64,000 nucleotides of DNA from Pseudomonas putida (GTDB lineage: Bacteria; Pseudomonadota; Gammaproteobacteria; Pseudomonadales; Pseudomonadaceae). The notes under the pieces were generated by a model that was not told where the DNA came from, did not search any database, and saw only the letters and a list, made by a program, of their open reading frames with translations. The stretch spans positions 4,826,501 to 4,890,500 of the forward strand of contig NZ_CP016634.1 of the NCBI RefSeq assembly GCF_002741075.1, given 5' to 3'. The position numbers and the translations under genes are program-made. This document shows positions 36,361-44,989 of this stretch, piece by piece; the first letter of the stretch is position 1, and each line of letters begins with the position of its first letter.

Positions 36361-38640
36361 TCAGAGGGTCTTGTTCGCCCCAGGCCCGATCATCCGCGCC
36401 AGCCCCAGGTTCTTCAGGGCCAACTGCAGCGAGCTGTGGATAACCTGCGGGTTGTCATGGCTCATGGCATCGACCAGCAACTCCTTGGCCTTGCTCATGT
36501 TGATCTGGCGAAGCATCCACTTCACTTTGGGCAGGTTGGTGGCGTTCATCGACAGGCTGTCGAAGCCCATGGCCATCAACAGCACGGCGGCAGCCGGATC
36601 CCCGGCCATCTCACCGCAGATGCTCACCGGCTTGCCTTCCTCGTGAGCGACGCTGACCACGGTCTGCAAGGCCTGCAGCACCGCCGGGTGCAGGTAGTCG
36701 TAGAGGTCGGCGACGCGTGGGTTGTTGCGATCGACCGCCAGTAGATACTGGGTCAGGTCGTTGGAGCCGACCGACAGGAAGTCCACCTGCCGCGCAAGCT
36801 CGCGGGTCTGGTACACCGCGGCGGGGATCTCGACCATCACGCCAACCGGCGGCATCGGCACGTCGGTGCCTTCGTCCCTCACCTCGCCCCAGGCGCGGTG
36901 GATCAGGTGCAGCGCCTCTTCCAGCTCATGGATGCCGGAGATCATCGGCAGCAGGATACGCAGGTTGTTCAGGCCCTCGCTCGCCTTGAGCATGGCGCGG
37001 GTCTGTACCAGGAAGATTTCCGGGTGGTCGAGGGTCACGCGGATGCCACGCCAACCGAGGAAGGGGTTTTCTTCCTTGATCGGGAAATACGAAAGCGCCT
37101 TGTCGCCGCCGATATCGAGGCTGCGCATGGTCACCGGCAATGGATGGAACGCCTGCAACTGCTCGCGATAGATCGTCAGCTGTTCCTTTTCGCTGGGGAA
37201 GCGCTGGTTGATCATGAAGGGCACTTCGGTGCGGTACAGGCCCACCCCTTCGGCGCCACGCTGCTGGGCACGGGCGACGTCGGCCAGCAGCCCCGTGTTG
37301 ACCCACAACGGCATGCGATGGCCATCCGGGGTCACGCACGGCAGCTCGCGCAGGGCATCCAGCCCCTGGGCCAGCTGGCGCTCCTCCTCGACCACGTCGC
37401 TGTACTGCTTACGCAGCACCTCGCCCGGGTTGGTGAACACCTCACCCTTGTAGCCATCGACGATCAGCTCGATGCCGTCGACCTTCGAGTACGGCAGGTC
37501 GACCAGGCCCATGACCGTCGGGATGCCCATGGCCCGGGCCAGGATCGCCACGTGGGAGTTGCCCGAGCCGAGCACCGACACCAGGCCGACCAGCTTGCCC
37601 TCAGGGACTTCTCCGAGCATCGCCGGGGTCAGCTCCTCGCTGACCAGGATGGTGTTGTCCGGGTAGACCAGCGTCTGCGAACGCGCCTCCTGGAGGTAGG
37701 CCAGCAGACGTCGACCCAGGTCTTTGACGTCCGAGGCCCGCTCACGCAGGTAATCGTCGTCCATCAGCTCGAAGCGGCTGACATGCTCGCCCACCACTTG
37801 GCGCAAAGCGCCCTGGGCCCACTGGCCGGTCTTGATGACCTCCGCCACCTCGCCGCCCAGGGCCGCGTCCTCGAGCATCATCAGGTAGACGTCGAACAGC
37901 GCGCGCTCTTCCGGGCGCAGTTGGGTGGCAAGTTTGGCCGACAGCTTGCGCATGTCGGCACGCACGCCTTCCAGGGCGTTGTTGAATAGCTTGAGTTCGG
38001 TGTCGATGTCTTCGACGGTCTTGTCCGGGACCACTTCCAGGTCGGCCGGCGGCAGCATCACCATGGCCTTGCCGACGGCGGCGCCCGGCGAGCCCGGCAC
38101 ACCGACGAAGCGCGCCTCCTGGATGCCCTTGCCCTGGCGGCCCAAGCCACGGATGGAGCCGGTGGCCTCGGCATGGGCGATAACGCCCGCGAGCTGGGCG
38201 CTCATGGTGACCAGGAAGGCTTCTTCACCTTCGTCGAACTGACGGCGCTCCTTCTGCTGGATGACCAACACCCCGACCACGCGGCGGTGGTGGATGATCG
38301 GCGCACCGAGGAAAGAGGCGAAGCGCTCCTCGCCGGTCTCGGCGAAGTAGCGGTAACGGGGGTGGGCAGCGGCGTCTTCGAGGTTCAGCGGCTCTTCCCG
38401 GGTACCGACCAGACCGACCAGACCTTCGTTGGGGGCCATGCTGACCTTGCCGATGGAGCGCTTGTTCAAGCCCTCGGTGGCCATGAGCACGAAGCGGTTG
38501 GTATCCGGGTCGAGCAGGTAGACCGAGCAGACCTGGCTGCCCATGGCCTCTTTGACGCGCAAGACAATGATCCCCAACGCCGTCTTGAGATCTTTGGCGG
38601 AGTTCACTTCCTGGACGATCTTGCGCAGCGTATTGAGCAT
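36361..38640 (-). CDS. ptsP: Phosphoenolpyruvate-protein phosphotransferase PtsP (EI-Ntr)
   Basis: This 759-residue enzyme has an N-terminal GAF domain (about 1-150), a phosphohistidine domain with GSGNSHVAILARAMGIPTV (phosphorylated His), and a C-terminal PEP-binding barrel with PVGVMVEIPAA and SVGSNDLTQYLLAVDRN. It starts the nitrogen phosphotransferase chain (EI-Ntr to NPr to EIIA-Ntr), which affects nitrogen, potassium and carbon control and, in P. putida, biofilm and polyhydroxyalkanoate. The start is 22 nt after the rppH stop, so both are co-transcribed, as in many gammaproteobacteria. Confidence 0.96.
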   Translation of the reverse strand: MLNTLRKIVQEVNSAKDLKTALGIIVLRVKEAMGSQVCSVYLLDPDTNRFVLMATEGLNKRSIGKVSMAPNEGLVGLVGTREEPLNLEDAAAHPRYRYFAETGEERFASFLGAPIIHHRRVVGVLVIQQKERRQFDEGEEAFLVTMSAQLAGVIAHAEATGSIRGLGRQGKGIQEARFVGVPGSPGAAVGKAMVMLPPADLEVVPDKTVEDIDTELKLFNNALEGVRADMRKLSAKLATQLRPEERALFDVYLMMLEDAALGGEVAEVIKTGQWAQGALRQVVGEHVSRFELMDDDYLRERASDVKDLGRRLLAYLQEARSQTLVYPDNTILVSEELTPAMLGEVPEGKLVGLVSVLGSGNSHVAILARAMGIPTVMGLVDLPYSKVDGIELIVDGYKGEVFTNPGEVLRKQYSDVVEEERQLAQGLDALRELPCVTPDGHRMPLWVNTGLLADVARAQQRGAEGVGLYRTEVPFMINQRFPSEKEQLTIYREQLQAFHPLPVTMRSLDIGGDKALSYFPIKEENPFLGWRGIRVTLDHPEIFLVQTRAMLKASEGLNNLRILLPMISGIHELEEALHLIHRAWGEVRDEGTDVPMPPVGVMVEIPAAVYQTRELARQVDFLSVGSNDLTQYLLAVDRNNPRVADLYDYLHPAVLQALQTVVSVAHEEGKPVSICGEMAGDPAAAVLLMAMGFDSLSMNATNLPKVKWMLRQINMSKAKELLVDAMSHDNPQVIHSSLQLALKNLGLARMIGPGANKTL

Positions 38641-38662
38641 GGCTTGGGGTCGGACTCCGTCG

Positions 38663-39142
38663 TCAGTCGCGCGTCAACAGGCGCGGGGCTAGCTCTTTCA
38701 AGGCGCGGCGATAGACCTCGCGCTTGAATGTCACCACCTGGCCCAAGGGATACCAGTAGCTGACCCAACGCCAGCCGTCGAATTCCGGCTTGCCGGTCAG
38801 GTCCATGCGCACCCGCTGCTCATTGCTCACAAGGCGCAGCAGGAACCACTTCTGTTTCTGGCCAATGCACAGGGGCTGGCTGTGGGTGCGCACCAGGCGC
38901 TGGGGTAAACGATAACGCAACCAGCCACGGGTGCAGGCAAGAATTTCCACATCCTCGCGTTCCAGGCCTACTTCTTCGTTCAGCTCGCGGTACAGGGCAT
39001 CTTCCGGCGTCTCATCAGGGTTGATGCCACCCTGGGGGAACTGCCAGGCATCCTGGTTGATCCGCCGAGCCCATAGCACCTGCCCGGAATCATTCGTGAG
39101 AATGATCCCGACATTGGGGCGAAAACCATCCGGGTCGATCAC
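38663..39142 (-). CDS. rppH: RNA pyrophosphohydrolase
   Basis: This 159-residue Nudix enzyme removes pyrophosphate from the 5' end of mRNA and so starts RNase E-dependent decay. The Nudix box is [20 protein letters not shown] followed by VGL. The start is a GTG at 39142 (reads as [15 protein letters not shown], the conserved N terminus) with GAGG 8 nt upstream; an in-frame ATG at 39184 would add 14 non-conserved residues. It is upstream of ptsP in one operon. Confidence 0.93.
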   Translation of the reverse strand: MIDPDGFRPNVGIILTNDSGQVLWARRINQDAWQFPQGGINPDETPEDALYRELNEEVGLEREDVEILACTRGWLRYRLPQRLVRTHSQPLCIGQKQKWFLLRLVSNEQRVRMDLTGKPEFDGWRWVSYWYPLGQVVTFKREVYRRALKELAPRLLTRD

Positions 39143-39319
39143 GGCAGCAACCTCGCAAACGCATGTCAACGCATTGTTCCACAAAGCTCACAAGCGCAGC
39201 AACGCGCCCGCCAAGCTTATGTGCGGCGAGGTGAAAACTCTGTGTTCTGCGAGGTAGGCCCGGTGCCACCGGTATACCTGACTTAGGTGAACGGCAGGTG
39301 ACATGCAGGGGTGATGTGC

Positions 39320-39375
39320 GCTGACCCTGTGGGAGCGGGCTTGTCCGGCGATGGGGCGCGCAGCGGCCCCTTGAA
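39320..39375. repeat. Degenerate REP-like palindrome
   Basis: CTGTGGGAGCGGGCTTGTCCGGCGATGGGG followed by GGCGCGCAGCGGCCCC contains the variant REP half GTGGGAGCGGGC and G+C hairpins. It lies in the 262-nt gap between rppH and the DUF2269 gene. I see nothing else in that gap apart from the rppH promoter region. Confidence 0.5.
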
Positions 39376-39404
39376 CAGGCACAAGCCCTTCCCGGGCGCC
39401 GAGG

Positions 39405-39830
39405 TCAAACAGGCTTGGCGCCCATCAGCCCGGCGATGGAGAGAAAGCAAACGCCGCTGATCAGTGCCAGCGCCAGGGTAAAGCGCAACCCCGCGGGCTC
39501 GGCCTTGCGCAGCCGGTTCAGGCGCACCAGCAACCACCAGGCACTGAACGCGCCCACGGTGTAGATGACGCTGGAGGCCAGCAGCCAGGTCTGCCCCAGG
39601 GGCCAGCCGATCAGGTGCACCAGCCACCAACCGGTGAACGGCATGCTCACCAGGCACAGCCCCATCAACAACCAGACGAACACCAGCGGCCGGCGCAGCA
39701 ATTTGCCATAAGCCTCGGTATCACCCCGACGGCGGGCAACGCCAGCCCAGATCGCCAGGCCCAGCGCGCCCAGCAGCAGCAACACGGTGGCACCGATGTG
39801 CAGGGCCTTGAGGGTGGTCAGGTATTCCAT
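39405..39830 (-). CDS. DUF2269-family membrane protein
   Basis: This 141-residue protein has four hydrophobic helices (for example ATVLLLLGALGLAIWAGVA and LVFVWLLMGLCLVSMPFTGW) and histidines in LKALHIGATVL and WWLVHLIGWP that could lie in the membrane. It matches the DUF2269 type. Function unknown. It lies between ilvA's promoter-distal end and rppH, on the same strand as both. Confidence 0.8.
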   Translation of the reverse strand: MEYLTTLKALHIGATVLLLLGALGLAIWAGVARRRGDTEAYGKLLRRPLVFVWLLMGLCLVSMPFTGWWLVHLIGWPLGQTWLLASSVIYTVGAFSAWWLLVRLNRLRKAEPAGLRFTLALALISGVCFLSIAGLMGAKPV

Positions 39831-39868
39831 GTCTTCACGTCCTTGAGCGATAGACCAAGCGTAGTCGC

Positions 39869-41383
39869 TTAGCCCAGGAACAGCTTGTATGCCGGGTTGT
39901 CGGTCTCATCCCAATACGGGTAGCCAATCTTGGCCAGCGCCGCCGGCACCAGATGGCGCTCATCGTCCGGTACCTGCAAACCTGCGACCACTCGGCCGTC
40001 GGCTGCGCCATGGTTACGGTAGTGGAACATGGAGATATTCCAGCGCCCGCCCAGCTTGTTGAGGAAATTGAACAGCGCCCCCGGACGTTCGGGGAACTCG
40101 AAGCGCAGTACCATTTCGTCACTGGCACCCGCCGAATGGCCGCCGACCATATGGCGGATATGCAGCTTGGCCAGCTCGTTGTCGGTCAGGTCGGTGACCG
40201 GGAAGCCTTGCTCGGTCAACTGCTGAACCAGCACCGCCCGCGGGTCGGTTTCGGGATGAGTCTGCACACCAACGAAGATGTGGGCTTCCTTGTCGACGTG
40301 GTAACGGTAGTTGAACTCAGTGATCTGGCGCTTGCCGATGGCCTCGCAGAACGCCTTGAAGCTACCCGGACGCTCCGGAATGGTCACGGCGATGATCGCC
40401 TCGCGCTTCTCGCCCAGTTCGGCGCGCTCGGCCACATGGCGCAAGCGGTCGAAGTTGACGTTGGCGCCCGAATCGATGGCCACCAGGGTCTGGCCGGTCA
40501 CGCCATGCAACTCGACGTATTTCTTGATGCCCGCCACGCCCAAGGCACCGGCAGGTTCGGTGATCGAGCGGGTATCGTCGTAGATATCCTTGATCGCCGC
40601 GCAGATCTCGTCAGTGCTGACCGTCACTACCTCGTCCACATGATGGCGGCAGATATCGAACGTGTGCTGGCCGATCTGCGCCACCGCCACGCCGTCGGCG
40701 AACAACCCCACCTGCGGCAACACCACGCGTTCACCTGCGGCCATGGCGGCTTGCAGGCAGTTGGAGTCGTCCGGCTCGACACCGATCACCTTGATCTCGG
40801 GACGCAGGTACTTCACGTAGGCCGCGATACCGGCAATCAGGCCACCGCCACCGACGGGCACGAAGATCGCGTCCAGACGCCCCGGGTGCTGGCGCAGGAT
40901 TTCCATGGCCACAGTACCCTGACCGGCAATGGTGTGGGGGTCGTCATAGGGATGGATGTAGACGAAGCCTTTCTCGTCGACCAGCTTGAGCGAGTAGGCC
41001 AGCGCCTCGGGGAAGGAGTCGCCATGCAGCACCACCTTGCCGCCGCGCGAGCGCACGCCCTCGACCTTGATCTCCGGGGTGGTCTTGGGCATCACGATGG
41101 TTGCCTTGATGCCCAGCTCGCGCGCCGCCAGGGCCACACCCTGGGCATGGTTGCCGGCCGAAGCAGTGACCACGCCACGGGCCAGTTCTTCCGGGCTCAA
41201 TTGCGCCAGCTTGTTGTACGCCCCGCGGATCTTGAAGGAGAACACCGGCTGCAGGTCCTCGCGCTTGAGCAGGACCTGGTTGCCCAGCCGCTTGCTCAAC
41301 TGGCCAGCGCTCTGCAGCGGGGTTTCGACCGCGACGTCGTAGACGCGCGAGGTGAGGATCTTCTTGACGTACTGTTCGAGCAT
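39869..41383 (-). CDS. ilvA: Threonine ammonia-lyase, biosynthetic
   Basis: This 504-residue PLP enzyme makes 2-oxobutanoate from threonine for isoleucine synthesis. The N-terminal catalytic domain has the PLP lysine in FSFKIRGAYNK, the phosphate loop VPVGGGGLIAG and SAGNHAQGVA. Two ACT-like regulatory domains (about 330-504; RPGSFKAFCEAIG and RPGALFNFLNKLG) allow isoleucine feedback inhibition. The length is typical of the biosynthetic form. It is divergent from rpiA. Confidence 0.96.
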   Translation of the reverse strand: MLEQYVKKILTSRVYDVAVETPLQSAGQLSKRLGNQVLLKREDLQPVFSFKIRGAYNKLAQLSPEELARGVVTASAGNHAQGVALAARELGIKATIVMPKTTPEIKVEGVRSRGGKVVLHGDSFPEALAYSLKLVDEKGFVYIHPYDDPHTIAGQGTVAMEILRQHPGRLDAIFVPVGGGGLIAGIAAYVKYLRPEIKVIGVEPDDSNCLQAAMAAGERVVLPQVGLFADGVAVAQIGQHTFDICRHHVDEVVTVSTDEICAAIKDIYDDTRSITEPAGALGVAGIKKYVELHGVTGQTLVAIDSGANVNFDRLRHVAERAELGEKREAIIAVTIPERPGSFKAFCEAIGKRQITEFNYRYHVDKEAHIFVGVQTHPETDPRAVLVQQLTEQGFPVTDLTDNELAKLHIRHMVGGHSAGASDEMVLRFEFPERPGALFNFLNKLGGRWNISMFHYRNHGAADGRVVAGLQVPDDERHLVPAALAKIGYPYWDETDNPAYKLFLG

Positions 41384-41482
41384 CGGGAAAGCATCACTGG
41401 CCGCGGGACAAGGCCTGGGAGTCTACCGCAGCGCTACGTCGGGCGACCACAGCGAAACCGAGGTTTTGCCGGCGCTTGCGTC

Positions 41483-41488
41483 TATAAT
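41483..41488 (+). promoter_or_regulatory. -10 box for rpiA
   Basis: A consensus TATAAT lies 36 bp before the rpiA ATG in the ilvA-rpiA divergent region. The -35 is not well conserved at standard spacing. TCTCGGAG before the ATG is the ribosome site. Confidence 0.45.
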
Positions 41489-41524
41489 ACCTGGCTTTGA
41501 AATCCCGCCCCTCTCGGAGCCCGC

Positions 41525-42199
41525 ATGACCCAGGACCAACTCAAACAGGCCGTCGCCCAGGCCGCTGTCGACTTCATTCTGCCCAAGCTGGATGAGAAAA
41601 GCGTCGTCGGCGTCGGCACCGGTTCGACCGCCAACTTCTTCATCGATGCCCTGGCCAAGCACAAGACCGCCTTCGACGGCGCCGTCGCCAGCTCCGAAGC
41701 CACTGCAGAACGCCTGCGCTCCCATGGCATCCCTGTGTACGAACTCAACAGCGTCAGTGAGCTGGAGTTCTACGTGGACGGCGCCGACGAGAGCGACGCG
41801 CACCTGAACCTGATCAAGGGCGGCGGCGCGGCCCTGACCCGCGAGAAGATCGTCGCGGCAGTCGCCAAGACCTTCATCTGCATCGCCGATGCCAGCAAGC
41901 TGGTACCGGTGCTGGGCGCCTTCCCGCTGCCGGTCGAAGTCATCCCCATGGCCCGCAGCCACGTGGCACGCCAGTTGGTCAAGCTTGGCGGCGACCCGGT
42001 GTACCGCGAAGGCGTGGTGACCGACAACGGCAACGTCATTCTCGATGTGCACAACCTGCAGATCACCGACCCAGTCGGCCTGGAAAGCCAGATCAACGCC
42101 ATCGTCGGCGTGGTTACCAACGGCCTGTTCGCCGCGCGTCCGGCGGACCTGCTGCTGCTCGGCACCGCCGAAGGCGTCAAGACGCTCAAGGCCGAGTAA
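41525..42199 (+). CDS. rpiA: Ribose-5-phosphate isomerase A
   Basis: This 224-residue enzyme interconverts ribose-5-phosphate and ribulose-5-phosphate. Signatures in order are [15 protein letters not shown] (phosphate loop), [29 protein letters not shown] (catalytic Asp/Lys region with LTREKI) and [11 protein letters not shown]. Length is standard. Confidence 0.98.
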   Translation: MTQDQLKQAVAQAAVDFILPKLDEKSVVGVGTGSTANFFIDALAKHKTAFDGAVASSEATAERLRSHGIPVYELNSVSELEFYVDGADESDAHLNLIKGGGAALTREKIVAAVAKTFICIADASKLVPVLGAFPLPVEVIPMARSHVARQLVKLGGDPVYREGVVTDNGNVILDVHNLQITDPVGLESQINAIVGVVTNGLFAARPADLLLLGTAEGVKTLKAE

Positions 42200-42206
42200 C
42201 CCCTCT

Positions 42207-42225
42207 GGGGCTGCTTTGCAGCCCC
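42207..42225. terminator. Hairpin between rpiA and the SdiA-regulated-type gene
   Basis: GGGGCTGC-TTT-GCAGCCCC is an 8-bp perfect stem just past the rpiA stop and 32 nt before the stop of the convergent gene. There is no T-run, so efficiency is uncertain. Confidence 0.6.
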
Positions 42226-42256
42226 TCGCAGGCTTCGATCTACTCGCGACCGGCGT

Positions 42257-43162
42257 TCAATCTGTTGCTTGTTTGAAGACGTAGAACAGGTTCGGCTCAC
42301 TGACCAGGTAGATCGTCCCCTCCTCGTCCATGGCCAGGCCCTCGGCCTGCGGCACACTGCGCTTGAGTCCCTGAGAACCTTTGCTCAACGACAAGGTACT
42401 CAGCGGCCGGCCCTCTATATCCAGCTCCACCACCAACCGGGACTCATCCGACAATGCCAGCAGATGACCCGTACGCTCGTCGAACTGCAGGCTCGACAGG
42501 TCGCGCACAAACAGCCGCGAATCACGCTTGCGGTCCTGCACCACATGCACCGCATAGGGCTTTCCTGGCTTGTCGTGGGGGAAGCCATGGATCTCGTAGA
42601 TCATCATCGGGTCACGCTCCTTGGCCACGAACAGGCGCTTCCCTGCCGAGTCGTAGGCCAGCCCTTCGAAGCCTTTGTTGCCATTGCGCCCAATGGCCAA
42701 GGTGAGCTGTTCGGCATCGTTGGCATCGAGAAACAGCGTGTCGTCGTCCAGGTGCACGCGGATCAGCCGCTGCTCACGCTCGTCGGTGATCACATAACGG
42801 TTGGTGCCCACGTATTCGACCGCCTCGGGATCCCCAAAGCCGATCAGGGGGATACGACGCAGGATGCGCCCCTCGAGCGAGAGCTCGATGAGCTCGGAGC
42901 GTTTGTTGGTGACCGTGAAGAGGGTCTTGCGGTCCGGGTCGAAGGTCAGCGCCGAGATATCGTCATCCAACCCTTCGATAGGCTGGGCTTCGAGCATCAC
43001 GCGGTAGCGATCCAGCGTTATCCCTTGCTCGGCAGGCTGCCACCAGGCCTTAAGGTTGAACCAGCCACGCTCGAACAGGCGAAACTCATGCGCTGCCAAT
43101 CCAGCCACCAGCAGCGCAAGGCATAGCACCAGGAAAAGGAACAGGCTTGAACGACGACGCAT
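42257..43162 (-). CDS. SdiA-regulated-domain beta-propeller protein, paralogue 1
   Basis: This 301-residue protein has an N-terminal membrane anchor or signal (RRSSLFLFLVLCLALLVAGLAA) and a propeller-like body of the SdiA-regulated/YjiK family: DDDISALTFDPDRKTLFTVT, LSLEGRILRRIPL, DPEAVEYVG, NKGFEGLAYD. It is likely periplasmic and membrane-tethered. It shares overall pattern with the next gene (43228-44151), so the pair arose by tandem duplication. Function unknown; esterase or binding activities have been guessed for relatives. Confidence 0.8.
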   Translation of the reverse strand: MRRRSSLFLFLVLCLALLVAGLAAHEFRLFERGWFNLKAWWQPAEQGITLDRYRVMLEAQPIEGLDDDISALTFDPDRKTLFTVTNKRSELIELSLEGRILRRIPLIGFGDPEAVEYVGTNRYVITDEREQRLIRVHLDDDTLFLDANDAEQLTLAIGRNGNKGFEGLAYDSAGKRLFVAKERDPMMIYEIHGFPHDKPGKPYAVHVVQDRKRDSRLFVRDLSSLQFDERTGHLLALSDESRLVVELDIEGRPLSTLSLSKGSQGLKRSVPQAEGLAMDEEGTIYLVSEPNLFYVFKQATD

Positions 43163-43227
43163 GAAGATAGACCCGAGCAGAAAGACACGAATCTAACCAT
43201 GGTTGACTGAAGTAAAACTTAAAGCCG

Positions 43228-44151
43228 TCAGTTCTTTCTGAATCGATAGAAAAGGTCTGGCTCACTTACCATGTACAGGTTGCCCTGATCATCCGTCGCC
43301 ACGCCTTCGGCACGTGGAATGGTATGTTTCAAGCCATTGAAACCGCCGAGCAGGGTCATGAAGCTGACCTGCTCGCCCTTTTCGTTCAGCTCCAGCAGCA
43401 GGTGGGAATCGGCCGACAAGACCAGCAAGTGACCGGTGCGGGGGTCGACCCACAAGGCCGAAAGGTTCCGCACGTCGAGCTGGTCGCTGGGGACGATCTG
43501 CTTTTCGCCCTTGAGCGGGCTTTTGCCATCGGTATTCCAGGCATACAGCGTGGGCGGACGCTCCTCACCCAACAGCAGGCGCTGGCGTAAAGGGTCCCAG
43601 GCGATCGCCTCGAAGCCCTTGTTGCTGTTCGCTGACTTGCCCAGGTCGTGGTGCGGATGATCAGCGTAGGTCAGGCTGGTGGTATTGGCATCCAGGGTCA
43701 CCACGGTCATGTCATGCTTGCGCTCGTCGACGATCGCAATCTGGCCGTTGGCCAACACCGCAACCCCTTCGGGATTGTCCCAACCCTCCAGTGGGATCTT
43801 GCGCAACACATCGCCCTCGAGACTCAGCTCGACCAGGAACGGGTTGTTGCCCATGACCGCCAACAAGGTACGGGTAAACGGATTGAACGCCAGGTCCGAC
43901 GGTTCGTCGTCCGACATGCCCGGCAATACCTTCGCATCTATGTCCGCCACGTAGTCTGGCAGCCAGACGCTTTCACTGCGCTCGACCTTGTTCTCGAAGC
44001 GCTCCTTGACCCACAGTACGGCCCGATCATCCCAGTGCATGATCACCGCCAGGATATAACCCAACACCGCGACCAACCCTACCCATACCTGCCAACGCCG
44101 GAAGACACCGCGCTTGCGGGGAGGGACGGGCGCACTGGTGGTAAATGCCAT
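43228..44151 (-). CDS. SdiA-regulated-domain beta-propeller protein, paralogue 2
   Basis: This 307-residue protein has an N-terminal membrane segment (WQVWVGLVAVLGYILAVIM) and the same family pattern as its neighbour: SDLAFNPFTRTLLAVMGN, LSLEGDVLRKIPLEGWDNPEG, NKGFEAIAWDPLRQRL, HTIPRAEGVATDDQGNLYMV and a C terminus SEPDLFYRF. It precedes the paralogue by 65 nt on the same strand. A periplasmic location is likely; no function is known. Confidence 0.8.
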   Translation of the reverse strand: MAFTTSAPVPPRKRGVFRRWQVWVGLVAVLGYILAVIMHWDDRAVLWVKERFENKVERSESVWLPDYVADIDAKVLPGMSDDEPSDLAFNPFTRTLLAVMGNNPFLVELSLEGDVLRKIPLEGWDNPEGVAVLANGQIAIVDERKHDMTVVTLDANTTSLTYADHPHHDLGKSANSNKGFEAIAWDPLRQRLLLGEERPPTLYAWNTDGKSPLKGEKQIVPSDQLDVRNLSALWVDPRTGHLLVLSADSHLLLELNEKGEQVSFMTLLGGFNGLKHTIPRAEGVATDDQGNLYMVSEPDLFYRFRKN

Positions 44152-44297
44152 GAAGGGGGCTTCCTGGGGTAATTGCCGAGTTCTCCATCACATCGGCGAA
44201 TGAGGGTCATCCGGGGCATTATCCGGATGATTTGTGAAAAAAACGGCAAACAATGGGGGATACGATGACAGCCGGGAGGGCTGTCATCGTTGACAGA

Positions 44298-44963
44298 TCA
44301 AAGCACGCGGCTTTCGAAGCGGCTTGCGCCCGGGAGTTCCAGCACCAGCTCATCGCCCACATTCAGAGGGCCGACGCCAGCGGGTGTGCCAGTGAGGATC
44401 ACATCGCCCGGCAGCAGGGAAAAGTGGGCGGCGATGTGCTGGATGATCGGCACGATGGGGTTGAGCATCATCGCGCTATTGCCATCCTGGCGCACTTCGC
44501 CATTGATCGACAGGCGAATGCCGATATCGGTCAGGTCCTCAAAGCTGTCGGCGACCACGAACGGCGGCAGCACGCAGGCGCCATCGAAGCTCTTGGCCAA
44601 CTCCCACGGCAGGCCCTTCTCCTTGAGCTTGGCCTGCACGTCGCGCAAGGTTAAGTCCAGGGCTGGCGCAAAGCCGGAAATGGCATCGCGCACTTCTTCT
44701 TCGCTGGGGTGGGTCGACAGCGGCTTGCCCACCAGCACGGCGATCTCCGCTTCGTAATGCACCGCACCACGCTCGGTCGGGATCTTGAAACCACCCTCCA
44801 GTGGCACCACGCAACTGCCCGGCTTGATGAACAGCAAGGGCTCGCTGGGGATCGGGTTGTCCAATTCCTTGGCATGTTCGGCGTAGTTACGGCCTATGCA
44901 GACCACCTTGCCCAGGGGAAAGTGGATGCGCGTGCCGTCTAGGTACTGGTGCTGGTAACTCAT
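44298..44963 (-). CDS. Fumarylacetoacetate hydrolase (FAH) family protein
   Basis: This 221-residue FAH-fold enzyme has the metal-binding HYEAEIAVLVGKPL motif, KSFDGACVLPPF and GDVILTGTPAGVGPL. Length and KVVCIGRNYAEHAKELDN match the acylpyruvate hydrolase/YcgM/FAHD1 branch, which splits acylpyruvates or decarboxylates oxaloacetate. GAGGAG precedes the ATG at 44963. It is 26 nt downstream of the D-2-hydroxyglutarate dehydrogenase gene on the same strand, so the two are likely co-transcribed. Confidence 0.88.
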   Translation of the reverse strand: MSYQHQYLDGTRIHFPLGKVVCIGRNYAEHAKELDNPIPSEPLLFIKPGSCVVPLEGGFKIPTERGAVHYEAEIAVLVGKPLSTHPSEEEVRDAISGFAPALDLTLRDVQAKLKEKGLPWELAKSFDGACVLPPFVVADSFEDLTDIGIRLSINGEVRQDGNSAMMLNPIVPIIQHIAAHFSLLPGDVILTGTPAGVGPLNVGDELVLELPGASRFESRVL

Positions 44964-44989
44964 GGCCGACTCCTCTGGATACTGCATGC

